Positions 25,875 through 33,735 of a stretch of 47,505 nucleotides of DNA are shown in pieces. The stretch is from Candidatus Bariatricus faecipullorum. Its GTDB lineage: Bacteria; Bacillota; Clostridia; Lachnospirales; Lachnospiraceae. Below the pieces are notes generated by a model. The model made no database searches. It worked only from the letters and a program-made list of their open reading frames with translations, and was not told the DNA's origin. The stretch covers positions 1-47,505 of the forward strand of contig DWYV01000037.1 of the NCBI GenBank assembly GCA_019118525.1, written 5' to 3'. Within the stretch, counting starts at the first letter, position 1, and every line of letters begins with the position of its first letter. A program made the position numbers and the translations under genes.

Positions 25875-26469
25875 TTTCACGTGGACAAGAGAACCGGAAA
25901 GTTTCAAAGTTGAGGCAGACAGAGTGGAGATAACCACGAAACCGCATACGGATTTGTGGCAGAGAACATATTATCATTTCCGGAACGATAACGCGCCGGT
26001 ATTTCAGATGGAAACAGAGGAACCCTATTTCAGCTTTGTGGCAAGAACAGATTTTTCTGAGAGCCATCACCGTTTTGACCAGTGCGGAATCGTCATGTAC
26101 CTGGACAGCGAAAACTGGCTGAAGGCTTCGGTAGAATATGAAAACAGTGCCTATCAGCACCTGGGAAGCGTTGTTACCAATGCGGGCTATTCTGACTGGG
26201 CAACAACGGAGATAAAGGCGGACGTGAAAGTTATGTGGTACCGCTTTAGCAGACGGGAAGATGACTACTGCATTGAATGCTCTGAAGACGGGATAACCTT
26301 CCATCAGATGAGGATATGTCACATGAATAAAGGCGCGGGGAAAATCCGGGTTGGTATTTATGCCTGCTCCCCGGAGGACTCTTCATTTACTGCTGTTTTT
26401 ACGAATATGGCGATGATGGAATGCCAGTGGAAAGCACATGACGGGCAGCAGCCGGATATGTCCTGCTGA
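25861..26469 (+). CDS. DUF1349 concanavalin-like protein
   Basis: The 202 residues match the DUF1349 family, predicted beta-sandwich proteins of concanavalin/glucanase fold often found near sugar metabolism genes. Typical segments are visible: FSFVARTDFS, FDQCGIVMYLDSENWLKASVEYE, HLGSVVTNAGYSDWAT and KIRVGIYACSPEDSSFTAVF. No signal peptide is seen, so it is cytoplasmic. GGAAAGGAGAAGGAG precedes the ATG, which lies inside the end of the restored P-loop kinase frame. Its role is unknown; carbohydrate binding is inferred from the fold. Confidence 0.82.
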   Translation: MNLNDFTWTREPESFKVEADRVEITTKPHTDLWQRTYYHFRNDNAPVFQMETEEPYFSFVARTDFSESHHRFDQCGIVMYLDSENWLKASVEYENSAYQHLGSVVTNAGYSDWATTEIKADVKVMWYRFSRREDDYCIECSEDGITFHQMRICHMNKGAGKIRVGIYACSPEDSSFTAVFTNMAMMECQWKAHDGQQPDMSC

Positions 26470-26508
26470 CGGGAGGCCGGACTGTCTGAAAGGGAAAAGA
26501 GGATTGAG

Positions 26509-27039
26509 ATGAGGGTAAATGAGAAAGAATACACCATTCTCAGACTGCTGGGGAAAGGAAAGGGTGGATATTCCTATCTTGCAGAAAAAGACTACAGTTA
26601 TGTTGTAGTAAAGCAGATACATCATGAACCATGTGATTACTATGAGTTTGGAGACAAAATGGAAGCGGAACTGAGAGATTACAGACGTCTTCGCGAAATA
26701 GGAATCCCAATGCCCGAACTGCTGGACGCAGACAGGAAAGAAGAGAGACTTGTCAAAGAATATATAGCAGGCGATACAGTTTTTGACCTTGTTTCAAGGG
26801 AAAACCTGCCGGAGATATGCCTGCGTCAGATAAAGGAAATGTGTCATCTGCTCTATAAAGCGGGACTGAACATTGATTATTTTCCGACGAATTTTATTCT
26901 GCAGGACGGGACTTTGTATTATGTGGATTATGAATGCAATGCTTATATGGAGGAATGGAACTTTGAGAACTGGGGTGTAAAGTACTGGTCCAGAACACCG
27001 GAATTCATAAAATATGCTGAGGAGCACGTAAAGGTGTAA
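26509..27039 (+). CDS. Compact protein-kinase-like phosphotransferase
   Basis: The 176 residues look like a minimal kinase fold. A glycine loop (LLGKGKGGYSYLA) is followed by VVVKQI with the expected ATP-binding lysine. A Glu in DKMEAELRDYRRL could pair with it. NIDYFPTNFILQDG resembles a catalytic loop (D-x2-P-x-N), and YYVDYECN stands where the metal-binding DFG would be. It is much shorter than eukaryotic-type Ser/Thr kinases and lacks a large C-lobe, closer to RIO/Bud32 or aminoglycoside-phosphotransferase-like folds. The substrate is unknown. GGGAAAAGAGGATTGAG precedes the ATG. Confidence 0.75.
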   Translation: MRVNEKEYTILRLLGKGKGGYSYLAEKDYSYVVVKQIHHEPCDYYEFGDKMEAELRDYRRLREIGIPMPELLDADRKEERLVKEYIAGDTVFDLVSRENLPEICLRQIKEMCHLLYKAGLNIDYFPTNFILQDGTLYYVDYECNAYMEEWNFENWGVKYWSRTPEFIKYAEEHVKV

Positions 27040-27082
27040 AGAAGAATGCTTTACCAGGATGACACTGGAGGGAGGAAAGAAT

Positions 27083-27715
27083 ATGTCAGTGGCAGTATGG
27101 ATTGCAGTGGGTACTGCGATTTTCTGTGCTTTATTTGCCAGTCGGCCGAGGAAGGGTACACCGGCTGAGAAAAAGGAAAACCTTGTGATTCAGTACCGGA
27201 CTCTGGAAGAAAATGAAATAAGCCGGGAACTGTTTCGGAAGTTTAAGCGCCACCAGACCGGAACAAGGTGCTGGCGCAAAGAAAATGGAAGATGGGTAAT
27301 AAAAGATACACCATTTACAGATGACTGGTCCGAAGAAGACTATAAGGTACTGATTGACTGTCTGAAAGATACGCTTGAAAAGGGCGGCCTGGTTTATGCG
27401 GCCTTTGTGGAAGGAAGTCTGAAGGGATTTGTCGCTGTTTTACCGGAAATTTTCGGCGGTGAGCACCGGTATATGGACCTGGCGGCTATTCATGTTTCCG
27501 AAGATATGAGAAATCAGGGAATCGGTACAGCCCTTTTTCAGACTGCAAAAAAATGGGCGAAGGAAAAAGGTGGCCGAAAACTCTATATATCGGCGCATTC
27601 ATCTGTGGAAAGTCAGGCATTCTATAAGAAAATGGGGTGCGTGGAGGCGAAACAGTACAACCAGAAACACGTGGATAAAGAACCGACGGACTGCCAGCTT
27701 GAGGTAGAACTATAA
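27083..27715 (+). CDS. Membrane-anchored GNAT acetyltransferase
   Basis: The protein has 210 residues from the ATG at 27083, which follows GGAGGGAGGAAAG; an ATG at 27059 is in frame but poorly placed. A hydrophobic N-terminal segment (about residues 3-19) is followed by an Arg/Lys stretch, which suggests a membrane anchor with the enzyme in the cytoplasm. The GNAT acetyl-CoA loop VSEDMRNQGIGTALF and the C-terminal SQAFYKKMGCVEA are clear. A membrane anchor is uncommon in GNATs. The substrate is unknown. Confidence 0.83.
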   Translation: MSVAVWIAVGTAIFCALFASRPRKGTPAEKKENLVIQYRTLEENEISRELFRKFKRHQTGTRCWRKENGRWVIKDTPFTDDWSEEDYKVLIDCLKDTLEKGGLVYAAFVEGSLKGFVAVLPEIFGGEHRYMDLAAIHVSEDMRNQGIGTALFQTAKKWAKEKGGRKLYISAHSSVESQAFYKKMGCVEAKQYNQKHVDKEPTDCQLEVEL

Positions 27716-27778
27716 ACAGAAGAGGACGAAAAGGAAGGAACGGTATAATTGAGGCAGCAGGAGGGAAGGAAAAGGAGA

Positions 27779-28582
27779 ATGAATTTAAAGGAACTCTGCG
27801 GCAAAATAGGAATGGATAAAGAAGTACAGAAGCAGGTGTCAGGCATAAAACCAGACATTCCGGAAGAACTGCTTAAGGAACTTACAGAGGAGGAAAAAGC
27901 AGAAAAGGCGTATCACAAATTGCTTCCCTTATGTAAAAAAGAAATAAGAGGACTCGATATGCTTGCATATATGCTTTATGCAGCCTTAAATACCAGAGAG
28001 AAGTATCGCAAAATGGGAATTGAAGAAACGGTGTTTTTGAAGACGATGTCCTGCTTTTCCAGATTTGTTAATGAATATCAGTCTAGTTATGGAGTTTATG
28101 GTTTTGACCGGGGGTGGTGGACCTGGAGACAGTTATCTATGACTTTGTTCCGAGTGGGAGAACTAGAATATGAATTCAAAAAAGGAGAGAAGAAAATCTT
28201 CCTTCATGTTCCATCGGATGCAGACATTCGTATCTCATTATGTAGAAACTCTGTGGAAGATTTTCATAAATTTACCGGGATTTTTTTCTCTGAAATGGAA
28301 AACTGGCCCGTAGTCATGGAATCCTGGTTACTTTCGCCTTCGTTAAAATATCTTCTTGATAAAAATTCCAAAATCATACAGTTTGGAGATTGTTTTCAGG
28401 TGGAAGCATGGGATAAAGATGATACGGAGTTCCTTCAGTGGGTTTACGGACGAAAAGATGTTGCGTATCAAAATCTGCCTGAATCTACAACCTTGCAGAA
28501 AAATATGAAGCGTTATCTTCAGGAAGGTAAAAAAGTAGGGACTGCAACGGGTTATTTGCTTGCTTTTCAGGAGGAGAGGTAG
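27779..28582 (+). CDS. Acyltransferase-domain-like protein
   Basis: The 267 residues are read from the ATG at 27779, preceded by AAAAGGAGA; an upstream in-frame TTG at 27749 is less likely. The protein resembles the group annotated as acyltransferase domain-containing protein (a helical N-terminal half and a GNAT-like C-terminal half), recognised from FLKTMSCFSRFVNEY and the Trp-rich FDRGWWTWRQLSM. The assignment rests on memory of the family, not on catalytic motifs. It is noticeably AT-richer than the genes around it and ends the accessory run before the ATPase promoter. Confidence 0.65.
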   Translation: MNLKELCGKIGMDKEVQKQVSGIKPDIPEELLKELTEEEKAEKAYHKLLPLCKKEIRGLDMLAYMLYAALNTREKYRKMGIEETVFLKTMSCFSRFVNEYQSSYGVYGFDRGWWTWRQLSMTLFRVGELEYEFKKGEKKIFLHVPSDADIRISLCRNSVEDFHKFTGIFFSEMENWPVVMESWLLSPSLKYLLDKNSKIIQFGDCFQVEAWDKDDTEFLQWVYGRKDVAYQNLPESTTLQKNMKRYLQEGKKVGTATGYLLAFQEER

Positions 28583-28852
28583 AACTGTAAACAGAAGAGA
28601 AAAAAATTTTACATTGCATGTGACAAAATATAATTTTCAAACAAAGTTGAACAGGATTTACGAATGTTGTATAATGGAATCATCGAAAAATTCGAAGTAT
28701 CAAGGTGGAGTTTTCAGTAAAAGATATTTGATATCTTAAATCTGATATATACTTGCTTCTAAAAACACTTCGGGAAAGGAAAAAGCTGAAATCCAAATCC
28801 AGTATAAACAGAATAAACAGCAAGAAAATAGAAAGAAAGGAGCGGGTGTATT
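28583..28852 (+). promoter_or_regulatory. Promoter and leader of the V-type ATPase operon
   Basis: TTGAAC (28647-28652), 17 bp and TATAAT (28670-28675) form a good promoter. The leader of about 170 nt contains a TCGAA/TTCGA repeat (28683-28695) and AAGATAT-TTG-ATATCTT (28721-28737), both able to form small hairpins. No gene and no recognisable riboswitch class is seen. AAAGGAG precedes the first GTG start. Confidence 0.7.
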
Positions 28853-29458
28853 GTGGAGATACAGTTGCAGGAACTGATTGACCAGATTAAAAAAGACGGC
28901 GTAGAAACAGCGGAAGCCCAGGCGGAATCCATTCTTAATTCTGCGAAGGCCGAAGCTGAGGAAATTGTTGCCAGGGCTCAGGCCCAGGCGGATAAAATAT
29001 TGCTTGACGCCAAAAACGAGAACGACAGGATAGTAAAATCCGGGGAGGAGGCTATTCGCCAGGCCGGCAGGAATCTGCTGATTTCTTTCCGGGACAGTGT
29101 TTCCAGGGAGCTGAGCGCGATTGTCAGGGAAAATGTTTCCGATGTCTATTCCTCCGACGCATTATCGAAGATTATCGTAAGTGCCGTGGAAAGCTGGGTA
29201 GCGAAACCGGATGCCGACGATTTGTCCGTGATTTTAAACAGTAACGAACTGGAAGCGCTGGAAAAGAACGCGATTGCAGAACTGAATGAGAAGATGAGAA
29301 AAGGGGTTACATTAAAGGCCAGCGACAGTTTTGACGGCGGTTTTCGCATTGCTGAAAAGGACGGCCAGGTATATTACGACTATTCTACGGAAGCGGTTGT
29401 CGAAATGCTGTCCAACTATCTGAACCCTAAGGTGACGGAAATTATGAAAGAGGCTTAA
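28853..29458 (+). CDS. ntpE: V-type ATPase subunit E
   Basis: This is a peripheral-stalk subunit linking the catalytic A3B3 head to the membrane part. The 201 residues begin with a GTG codon after AAAGGAGCGGG. The N-terminal half is a long Ala/Glu/Lys-rich coiled coil (AEAQAESILNSAKAEAEEIV). The C-terminal half is globular and contacts the head. It is the first gene of the operon E, DUF2764, A, B, D, I, K, an order known from spirochaetes, Chlamydia and Bacteroidetes. Confidence 0.88.
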   Translation: MEIQLQELIDQIKKDGVETAEAQAESILNSAKAEAEEIVARAQAQADKILLDAKNENDRIVKSGEEAIRQAGRNLLISFRDSVSRELSAIVRENVSDVYSSDALSKIIVSAVESWVAKPDADDLSVILNSNELEALEKNAIAELNEKMRKGVTLKASDSFDGGFRIAEKDGQVYYDYSTEAVVEMLSNYLNPKVTEIMKEA

Positions 29459-29462
29459 AGTT

Positions 29463-30020
29463 ATGGCTGAATATTATCTGATAGCACAATTGCCTTCCCT
29501 GGACGGACTGGGAGACAATATGCCCATTCCGATTACAGAGGAGCGGTTCTTAGAGCTTTGCAGCCGGTTTCTGGGGAAAAAGGCACAGGACGAGCTTGGC
29601 AGAATATCTCTTGTTCCATCGAAAGACGGCGAAAAGACGGGGTCCAAGCTGCTCAAAGCCTGGAATGAGAGAGAGCGAAGCCTGCGGTTTGCCCTTGGTA
29701 AGATTCGTGCTGAAAAAATGAAGAAGCAGTTTGATACACAAGACAGAATATTTCCTGAGGAACTTTTGCAGACGGCCCGTACGGCAGTGGAGATGGAAAG
29801 CCCTATGGAAGCGGAAACCTTTCTGAATCAGTACCGTCTGGATTTTTTAGAGACACTCAGACCAGTGGATACATTTGCGCTGGATTATGTTTTTTATTAC
29901 TGGATTAAACTGAAACTGCTTTTGCGTATCAGACAGTTTGATGCAGACGAAGGAAGAGCTGCATACAATAGTATTTATCGCTCCATCATGAGCAAAGATA
30001 AGCAGGAGGTTATGCAATGA
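29463..30020 (+). CDS. DUF2764 protein of the V-type ATPase operon
   Basis: The 185 residues match the DUF2764 family, found almost only inside this type of V-ATPase operon. It begins AEYYLIAQLPSLDGLGD, typical of the family, and is mostly helical (ALDYVFYYWIKLKLLLRIRQFDADEGRAA). It may substitute for the C/d subunit that couples the stalk to the membrane ring, which has no gene here; that is inference from position and helical nature. It starts 4 nt after subunit E, and its stop overlaps the subunit A start (ATGA). Confidence 0.82.
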   Translation: MAEYYLIAQLPSLDGLGDNMPIPITEERFLELCSRFLGKKAQDELGRISLVPSKDGEKTGSKLLKAWNERERSLRFALGKIRAEKMKKQFDTQDRIFPEELLQTARTAVEMESPMEAETFLNQYRLDFLETLRPVDTFALDYVFYYWIKLKLLLRIRQFDADEGRAAYNSIYRSIMSKDKQEVMQ

Positions 30021-31789
30021 CCGAAAATAAAGGCAAGGTTGTAGGTATTAACGGAAATATGGTATCTGTGGAATTCACCGGTAATGTTTCCATGAATGAA
30101 ATCTGTTTTGTCAGAGTAGATGATGAGACGACGCTCAAAAGCGAAGTAATTCGTATCAGAGGAAAAATCGCGCAGATACAGGTTTATGAAATGACGAACG
30201 GCATCCAGTGCGGAGATGAGGTGGTTTTTACCGGTGAAATGCTGTCAGCTCAGCTGGGTCCCGGACTTCTGGGGCAGGTGTACGACGGGCTCCAGAATCC
30301 GCTTCCGATACTGGCGCAGCAGGCAGGATGGTTTCTGGAACGCGGCGTTTACGCGGACGGGCTGAATGTGGAGAAGAAATGGGCCTTCACCCCCACTGTC
30401 AAAGCCGGCGAAAAACTGCGTGCCGGCGAGTACATCGGAACGGTTCCGGAAGGACCTTTTACGCACAAAATATTTGTTCCTTTTTATCTTTCCGGCAGTT
30501 ACACGTTAAAATCCATTGTGGAACCGGGGGATTATACAGTAAAAGAGACGATTGCAGTTCTGACAGACGAACGGGGAAGGGAAATCCCGGTTTCCATGTC
30601 TTTCAACTGGCCGGTAAAGCGGGCCGTAAACTGCTACAGTGAACGGCTGGCGCCGACAGAGACAATGGAGACAAAGGTGCGTCTGATTGATTCCTTTTTC
30701 CCTGTGGCCAAGGGCGGCACCTACTGTATTCCCGGACCTTTCGGCGCAGGAAAGACGGTGCTGCAGCACACCACTTCCAAATATGCGGATGTGGATATCG
30801 TGATTATCGCCGCCTGCGGAGAACGTGCCGGTGAGGTGGTGGAGACACTGACGGAATTTCCGGAACTTACAGATCCCAGGACGGGCCGTTCTCTGATGGA
30901 GCGGACGATTATTATCTGTAATACTTCCTCCATGCCGGTGGCTTCCCGTGAAGCATCTGTCTATACTTCGGTGACCCTCGCGGAATACTATCGCCAGATG
31001 GGGCTGAATGTCCTGCTTCTGGCAGATTCCACATCCCGCTGGGCCCAGGCGCTTCGGGAAATGTCCGGCCGTCTGGAAGAGATACCGGGAGAAGAGGCAT
31101 TCCCGGCCTATCTGGAATCTTATATTGCTGCATTTTATGAGAGGGCAGGACGCGTCCGCCTTCCGGACGGAAGCATTGGTTCTGTTACCATCGGAGGCAC
31201 GGTTTCCCCTGCGAGCGGTAACTTCGAAGAGCCTGTTACCCAGGCCACACTAAAGGTAGTGGGCGCGTTCCACGGACTGTCCAGGGAACGCTCTGACGCA
31301 AGAAAATACCCAGCCATCGACCCGCTGATTTCCTGGTCCAAGTACAAGGGTGTTATCGATGCGGAAAAATCAGCATTCTGCAAAGATATCCTCTTACGCG
31401 GTGTTGAGGTGGGCTCCATGATGAAGGTGGTAGGCGAGGAAGGCACAAGCCTTGCTGACTACATCATTTATCTGAAATCAGATATGCTGGATGCGGTTTA
31501 TCTTCAGCAGAACTCTTTTGATTTGGTGGATGCAAACTGCGGCAGGGAGCGTCAGCGCTATGTTACGGATAAGCTGATACGCCTTCTGGGCAGTGAGTAT
31601 GCGCTGGATGACAAAGACACGGCCCGCAGCTTTTTCAACCGGATGCGGCAGAAATTTATAGACTGGAACTACACGGAATTCGAGAGTGAGATATTTCAAA
31701 AGACGGAGGCCGAAATTGACGCGATGTATGCGCAGGGCCAGGGGAAAATGAACCGCGAAGCGGAACTTTTATTAGAAGGCGGTGAGTAG
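30017..31789 (+). CDS. ntpA: V-type ATPase catalytic subunit A
   Basis: This is the ATP-hydrolysing (or ATP-forming) subunit of the rotary V/A-type ATPase head. At 590 residues it is full length, including the family-specific bulge domain between about 110 and 200. The P-loop GPFGAGKT is around residues 239-246. The Walker B-like LLLADSTSRWAQALREMSGRLEE follows, and the arginine-rich PASGNFEEPVTQATL region is present. The start is translationally coupled to the DUF2764 gene. The rest of the operon follows with gaps of a few nucleotides. Confidence 0.97.
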   Translation: MTENKGKVVGINGNMVSVEFTGNVSMNEICFVRVDDETTLKSEVIRIRGKIAQIQVYEMTNGIQCGDEVVFTGEMLSAQLGPGLLGQVYDGLQNPLPILAQQAGWFLERGVYADGLNVEKKWAFTPTVKAGEKLRAGEYIGTVPEGPFTHKIFVPFYLSGSYTLKSIVEPGDYTVKETIAVLTDERGREIPVSMSFNWPVKRAVNCYSERLAPTETMETKVRLIDSFFPVAKGGTYCIPGPFGAGKTVLQHTTSKYADVDIVIIAACGERAGEVVETLTEFPELTDPRTGRSLMERTIIICNTSSMPVASREASVYTSVTLAEYYRQMGLNVLLLADSTSRWAQALREMSGRLEEIPGEEAFPAYLESYIAAFYERAGRVRLPDGSIGSVTIGGTVSPASGNFEEPVTQATLKVVGAFHGLSRERSDARKYPAIDPLISWSKYKGVIDAEKSAFCKDILLRGVEVGSMMKVVGEEGTSLADYIIYLKSDMLDAVYLQQNSFDLVDANCGRERQRYVTDKLIRLLGSEYALDDKDTARSFFNRMRQKFIDWNYTEFESEIFQKTEAEIDAMYAQGQGKMNREAELLLEGGE

Positions 31790-31792
31790 AGT

Positions 31793-33088
31793 ATGAACAA
31801 GGTATTTAACAGAATTGAATCTATTACCGGCAACGTGATTACCGTAAGGGCCAGTGATGTCAGATACAATGAACTGGCTCAGGTTAATACGCGGTTTGGG
31901 AAATCTCTTGCGCAGGTCAACAAGATTGACGGAGACCTGGTCTCTCTTCAGGTGTTTGCCGGGGGGAAAGGAATTTCCACGGGAGATGAAGTCCGTTTCC
32001 TGGGGCATGAGATGCGCGTATCCTTCAGCGAGGATTTGCTGGGGCGTATCTTCAACGGTTCCGGAGAGCCGATTGACAAGGGGCCTGCGCTTACCGATAA
32101 TATGATACCTATCGGAAGGCCGTCGGTAAATCCGACGAAACGTATTCTTGCCAATCGGATGATGCGGACCAATATTCCTATGATTGATATGTTTAACACA
32201 CTGGTTGTTTCACAGAAGCTTCCTATTTTCTCCATTTCCGGAGAACCATACAATGAACTTCTGGCCCGGATTGCCCTGCAGGCCGAAGCCGATGTGATTG
32301 TGCTTGGAGGCATGGGCCTGAAATACGATGATTTTCTTTATTTTAAAGAACAGCTTTCCAATGGCGGGGCGCTGAGCAAAACCGTGATGTTTATCCACAC
32401 CGCTGCCGACCCTACGGTAGAATGTATGATGATTCCGGATATGTCTCTGGCAGTTGCGGAACAGTTTGCTCTTCAGGACAAGGATGTGCTGGTGCTTCTC
32501 ACGGATATGACCAATTTTGCCGACGCCATGAAGGAGATTGCCATCACGCAGGAGCAGGTACCTTCCAACCGGGGATATCCCGGAGACCTTTACTCTCAGC
32601 TTGCTTCCCGTTATGAAAAAGCGGTCGACTTTGATGGCTCAGGCTCTGTAACCGTACTGGCTGTCACGACCATGCCGGGTGATGATGTCACACATCCGGT
32701 GCCGGATAATACCGGTTATATCACAGAAGGACAGTATTATTTAAAAGACGGACATATTGAGCCCTTCGGTTCGCTTTCCCGTCTGAAACAGAATGTAAAC
32801 GGGAAAACCCGCAAAGACCACAGAGCACTTATGGACGCCATGATTCGACTGTATTCTTCTTATAAAGAGACACTGGAAAAGAAGAGCATGGGCTTTTCCA
32901 TGAGCCGCTGGGATGAAAAGCTGCTGAAATACGGCAGGCTGTTTGAGGATAAGCTTATGAATTTGTCGGTAAATCTCTCTTTGGAGGCGTCTCTGGATCT
33001 TGGATGGGAAATTCTGGCTGACTGTTTTGAGAAAGATGAAACCGGAATCAAGTCAGACCTTACGGATGAGTTCTGGCCTGTCGGTTAA
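31793..33088 (+). CDS. ntpB: V-type ATPase regulatory subunit B
   Basis: This non-catalytic subunit alternates with A in the head. It has 431 residues, slightly shorter than many B subunits. The degenerate P-loop ([17 protein letters not shown], with no GxxxxGKT) is as expected for [19 protein letters not shown] and [20 protein letters not shown] are family signatures, and the Arg of SRYEKA is near the nucleotide interface. It starts 3 nt after subunit A, with GGCGGTGAG as ribosome site at the end of the A gene. Confidence 0.97.
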   Translation: MNKVFNRIESITGNVITVRASDVRYNELAQVNTRFGKSLAQVNKIDGDLVSLQVFAGGKGISTGDEVRFLGHEMRVSFSEDLLGRIFNGSGEPIDKGPALTDNMIPIGRPSVNPTKRILANRMMRTNIPMIDMFNTLVVSQKLPIFSISGEPYNELLARIALQAEADVIVLGGMGLKYDDFLYFKEQLSNGGALSKTVMFIHTAADPTVECMMIPDMSLAVAEQFALQDKDVLVLLTDMTNFADAMKEIAITQEQVPSNRGYPGDLYSQLASRYEKAVDFDGSGSVTVLAVTTMPGDDVTHPVPDNTGYITEGQYYLKDGHIEPFGSLSRLKQNVNGKTRKDHRALMDAMIRLYSSYKETLEKKSMGFSMSRWDEKLLKYGRLFEDKLMNLSVNLSLEASLDLGWEILADCFEKDETGIKSDLTDEFWPVG

Positions 33089-33102
33089 GGGGGGCAGTCA
33101 AT

Positions 33103-33735
33103 TTGGCAAAGATTAAACTGACAAAAAACGAGTTGAAAGTTCAAAAAGATGCTCTCAAAATGTACCAGAGATATCTGCCCACGCTGACCTTGAAAAAGCA
33201 GCAGCTCCAGGCGGAGATTCGTGCCATTGAAGCGGAGGCGGCTGCGGTAAGAAAGGAAAAAAAGAATCTGGAAAAAGATTTCGACTCCTGGATTGCTGTC
33301 TTCAGCGAGAAGGAGGCCTTCCCCGAGGGGATTATTACGGTGAGCAATATCCGGAAAGGGATTGGAAATATTGCCGGTGTTGCCATTCCCACCTTTGAGG
33401 GCGCGGATTTTTCCCGGGGAGATTATGATTTTTATGAGACTCCTCTCTGGGTGGATATCGCTGCCAGCCACATGGAAAAGGCAATGCTTCTTGATTTGAA
33501 GGCAGAAGTGCTGGATGAACAGGTCAGACTTCTGGGAAGAGAACTCCTTGTGACGTCACAGAGAGTGAACCTTTTTGAAAAGGTAAAAATCCCCGAGACG
33601 CAGGAAAACATTAAAAAAATTTCCATTTATATGTCGGACCAGCAGGTAAACGCTGTCGTCCGCTCCAAAATATCAAAACACAAGCTGGCTCTTCGTGATG
33701 CCAGTGCTTCCGAAAAGGAGGTGTGTTCGTCATGA
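33103..33735 (+). CDS. ntpD: V-type ATPase central-stalk subunit D
   Basis: The rotor shaft subunit turns within the A3B3 head. The 210 residues start at a TTG after AAGGGGGGC. Long N- and C-terminal helices form the expected antiparallel coiled coil (IKLTKNELKVQKDALKMYQR; VNLFEKVKIPETQENIKKI). Subunit F, the usual partner of D, has no gene in this operon. Its stop overlaps the subunit I start codon. Confidence 0.9.
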   Translation: MAKIKLTKNELKVQKDALKMYQRYLPTLTLKKQQLQAEIRAIEAEAAAVRKEKKNLEKDFDSWIAVFSEKEAFPEGIITVSNIRKGIGNIAGVAIPTFEGADFSRGDYDFYETPLWVDIAASHMEKAMLLDLKAEVLDEQVRLLGRELLVTSQRVNLFEKVKIPETQENIKKISIYMSDQQVNAVVRSKISKHKLALRDASASEKEVCSS

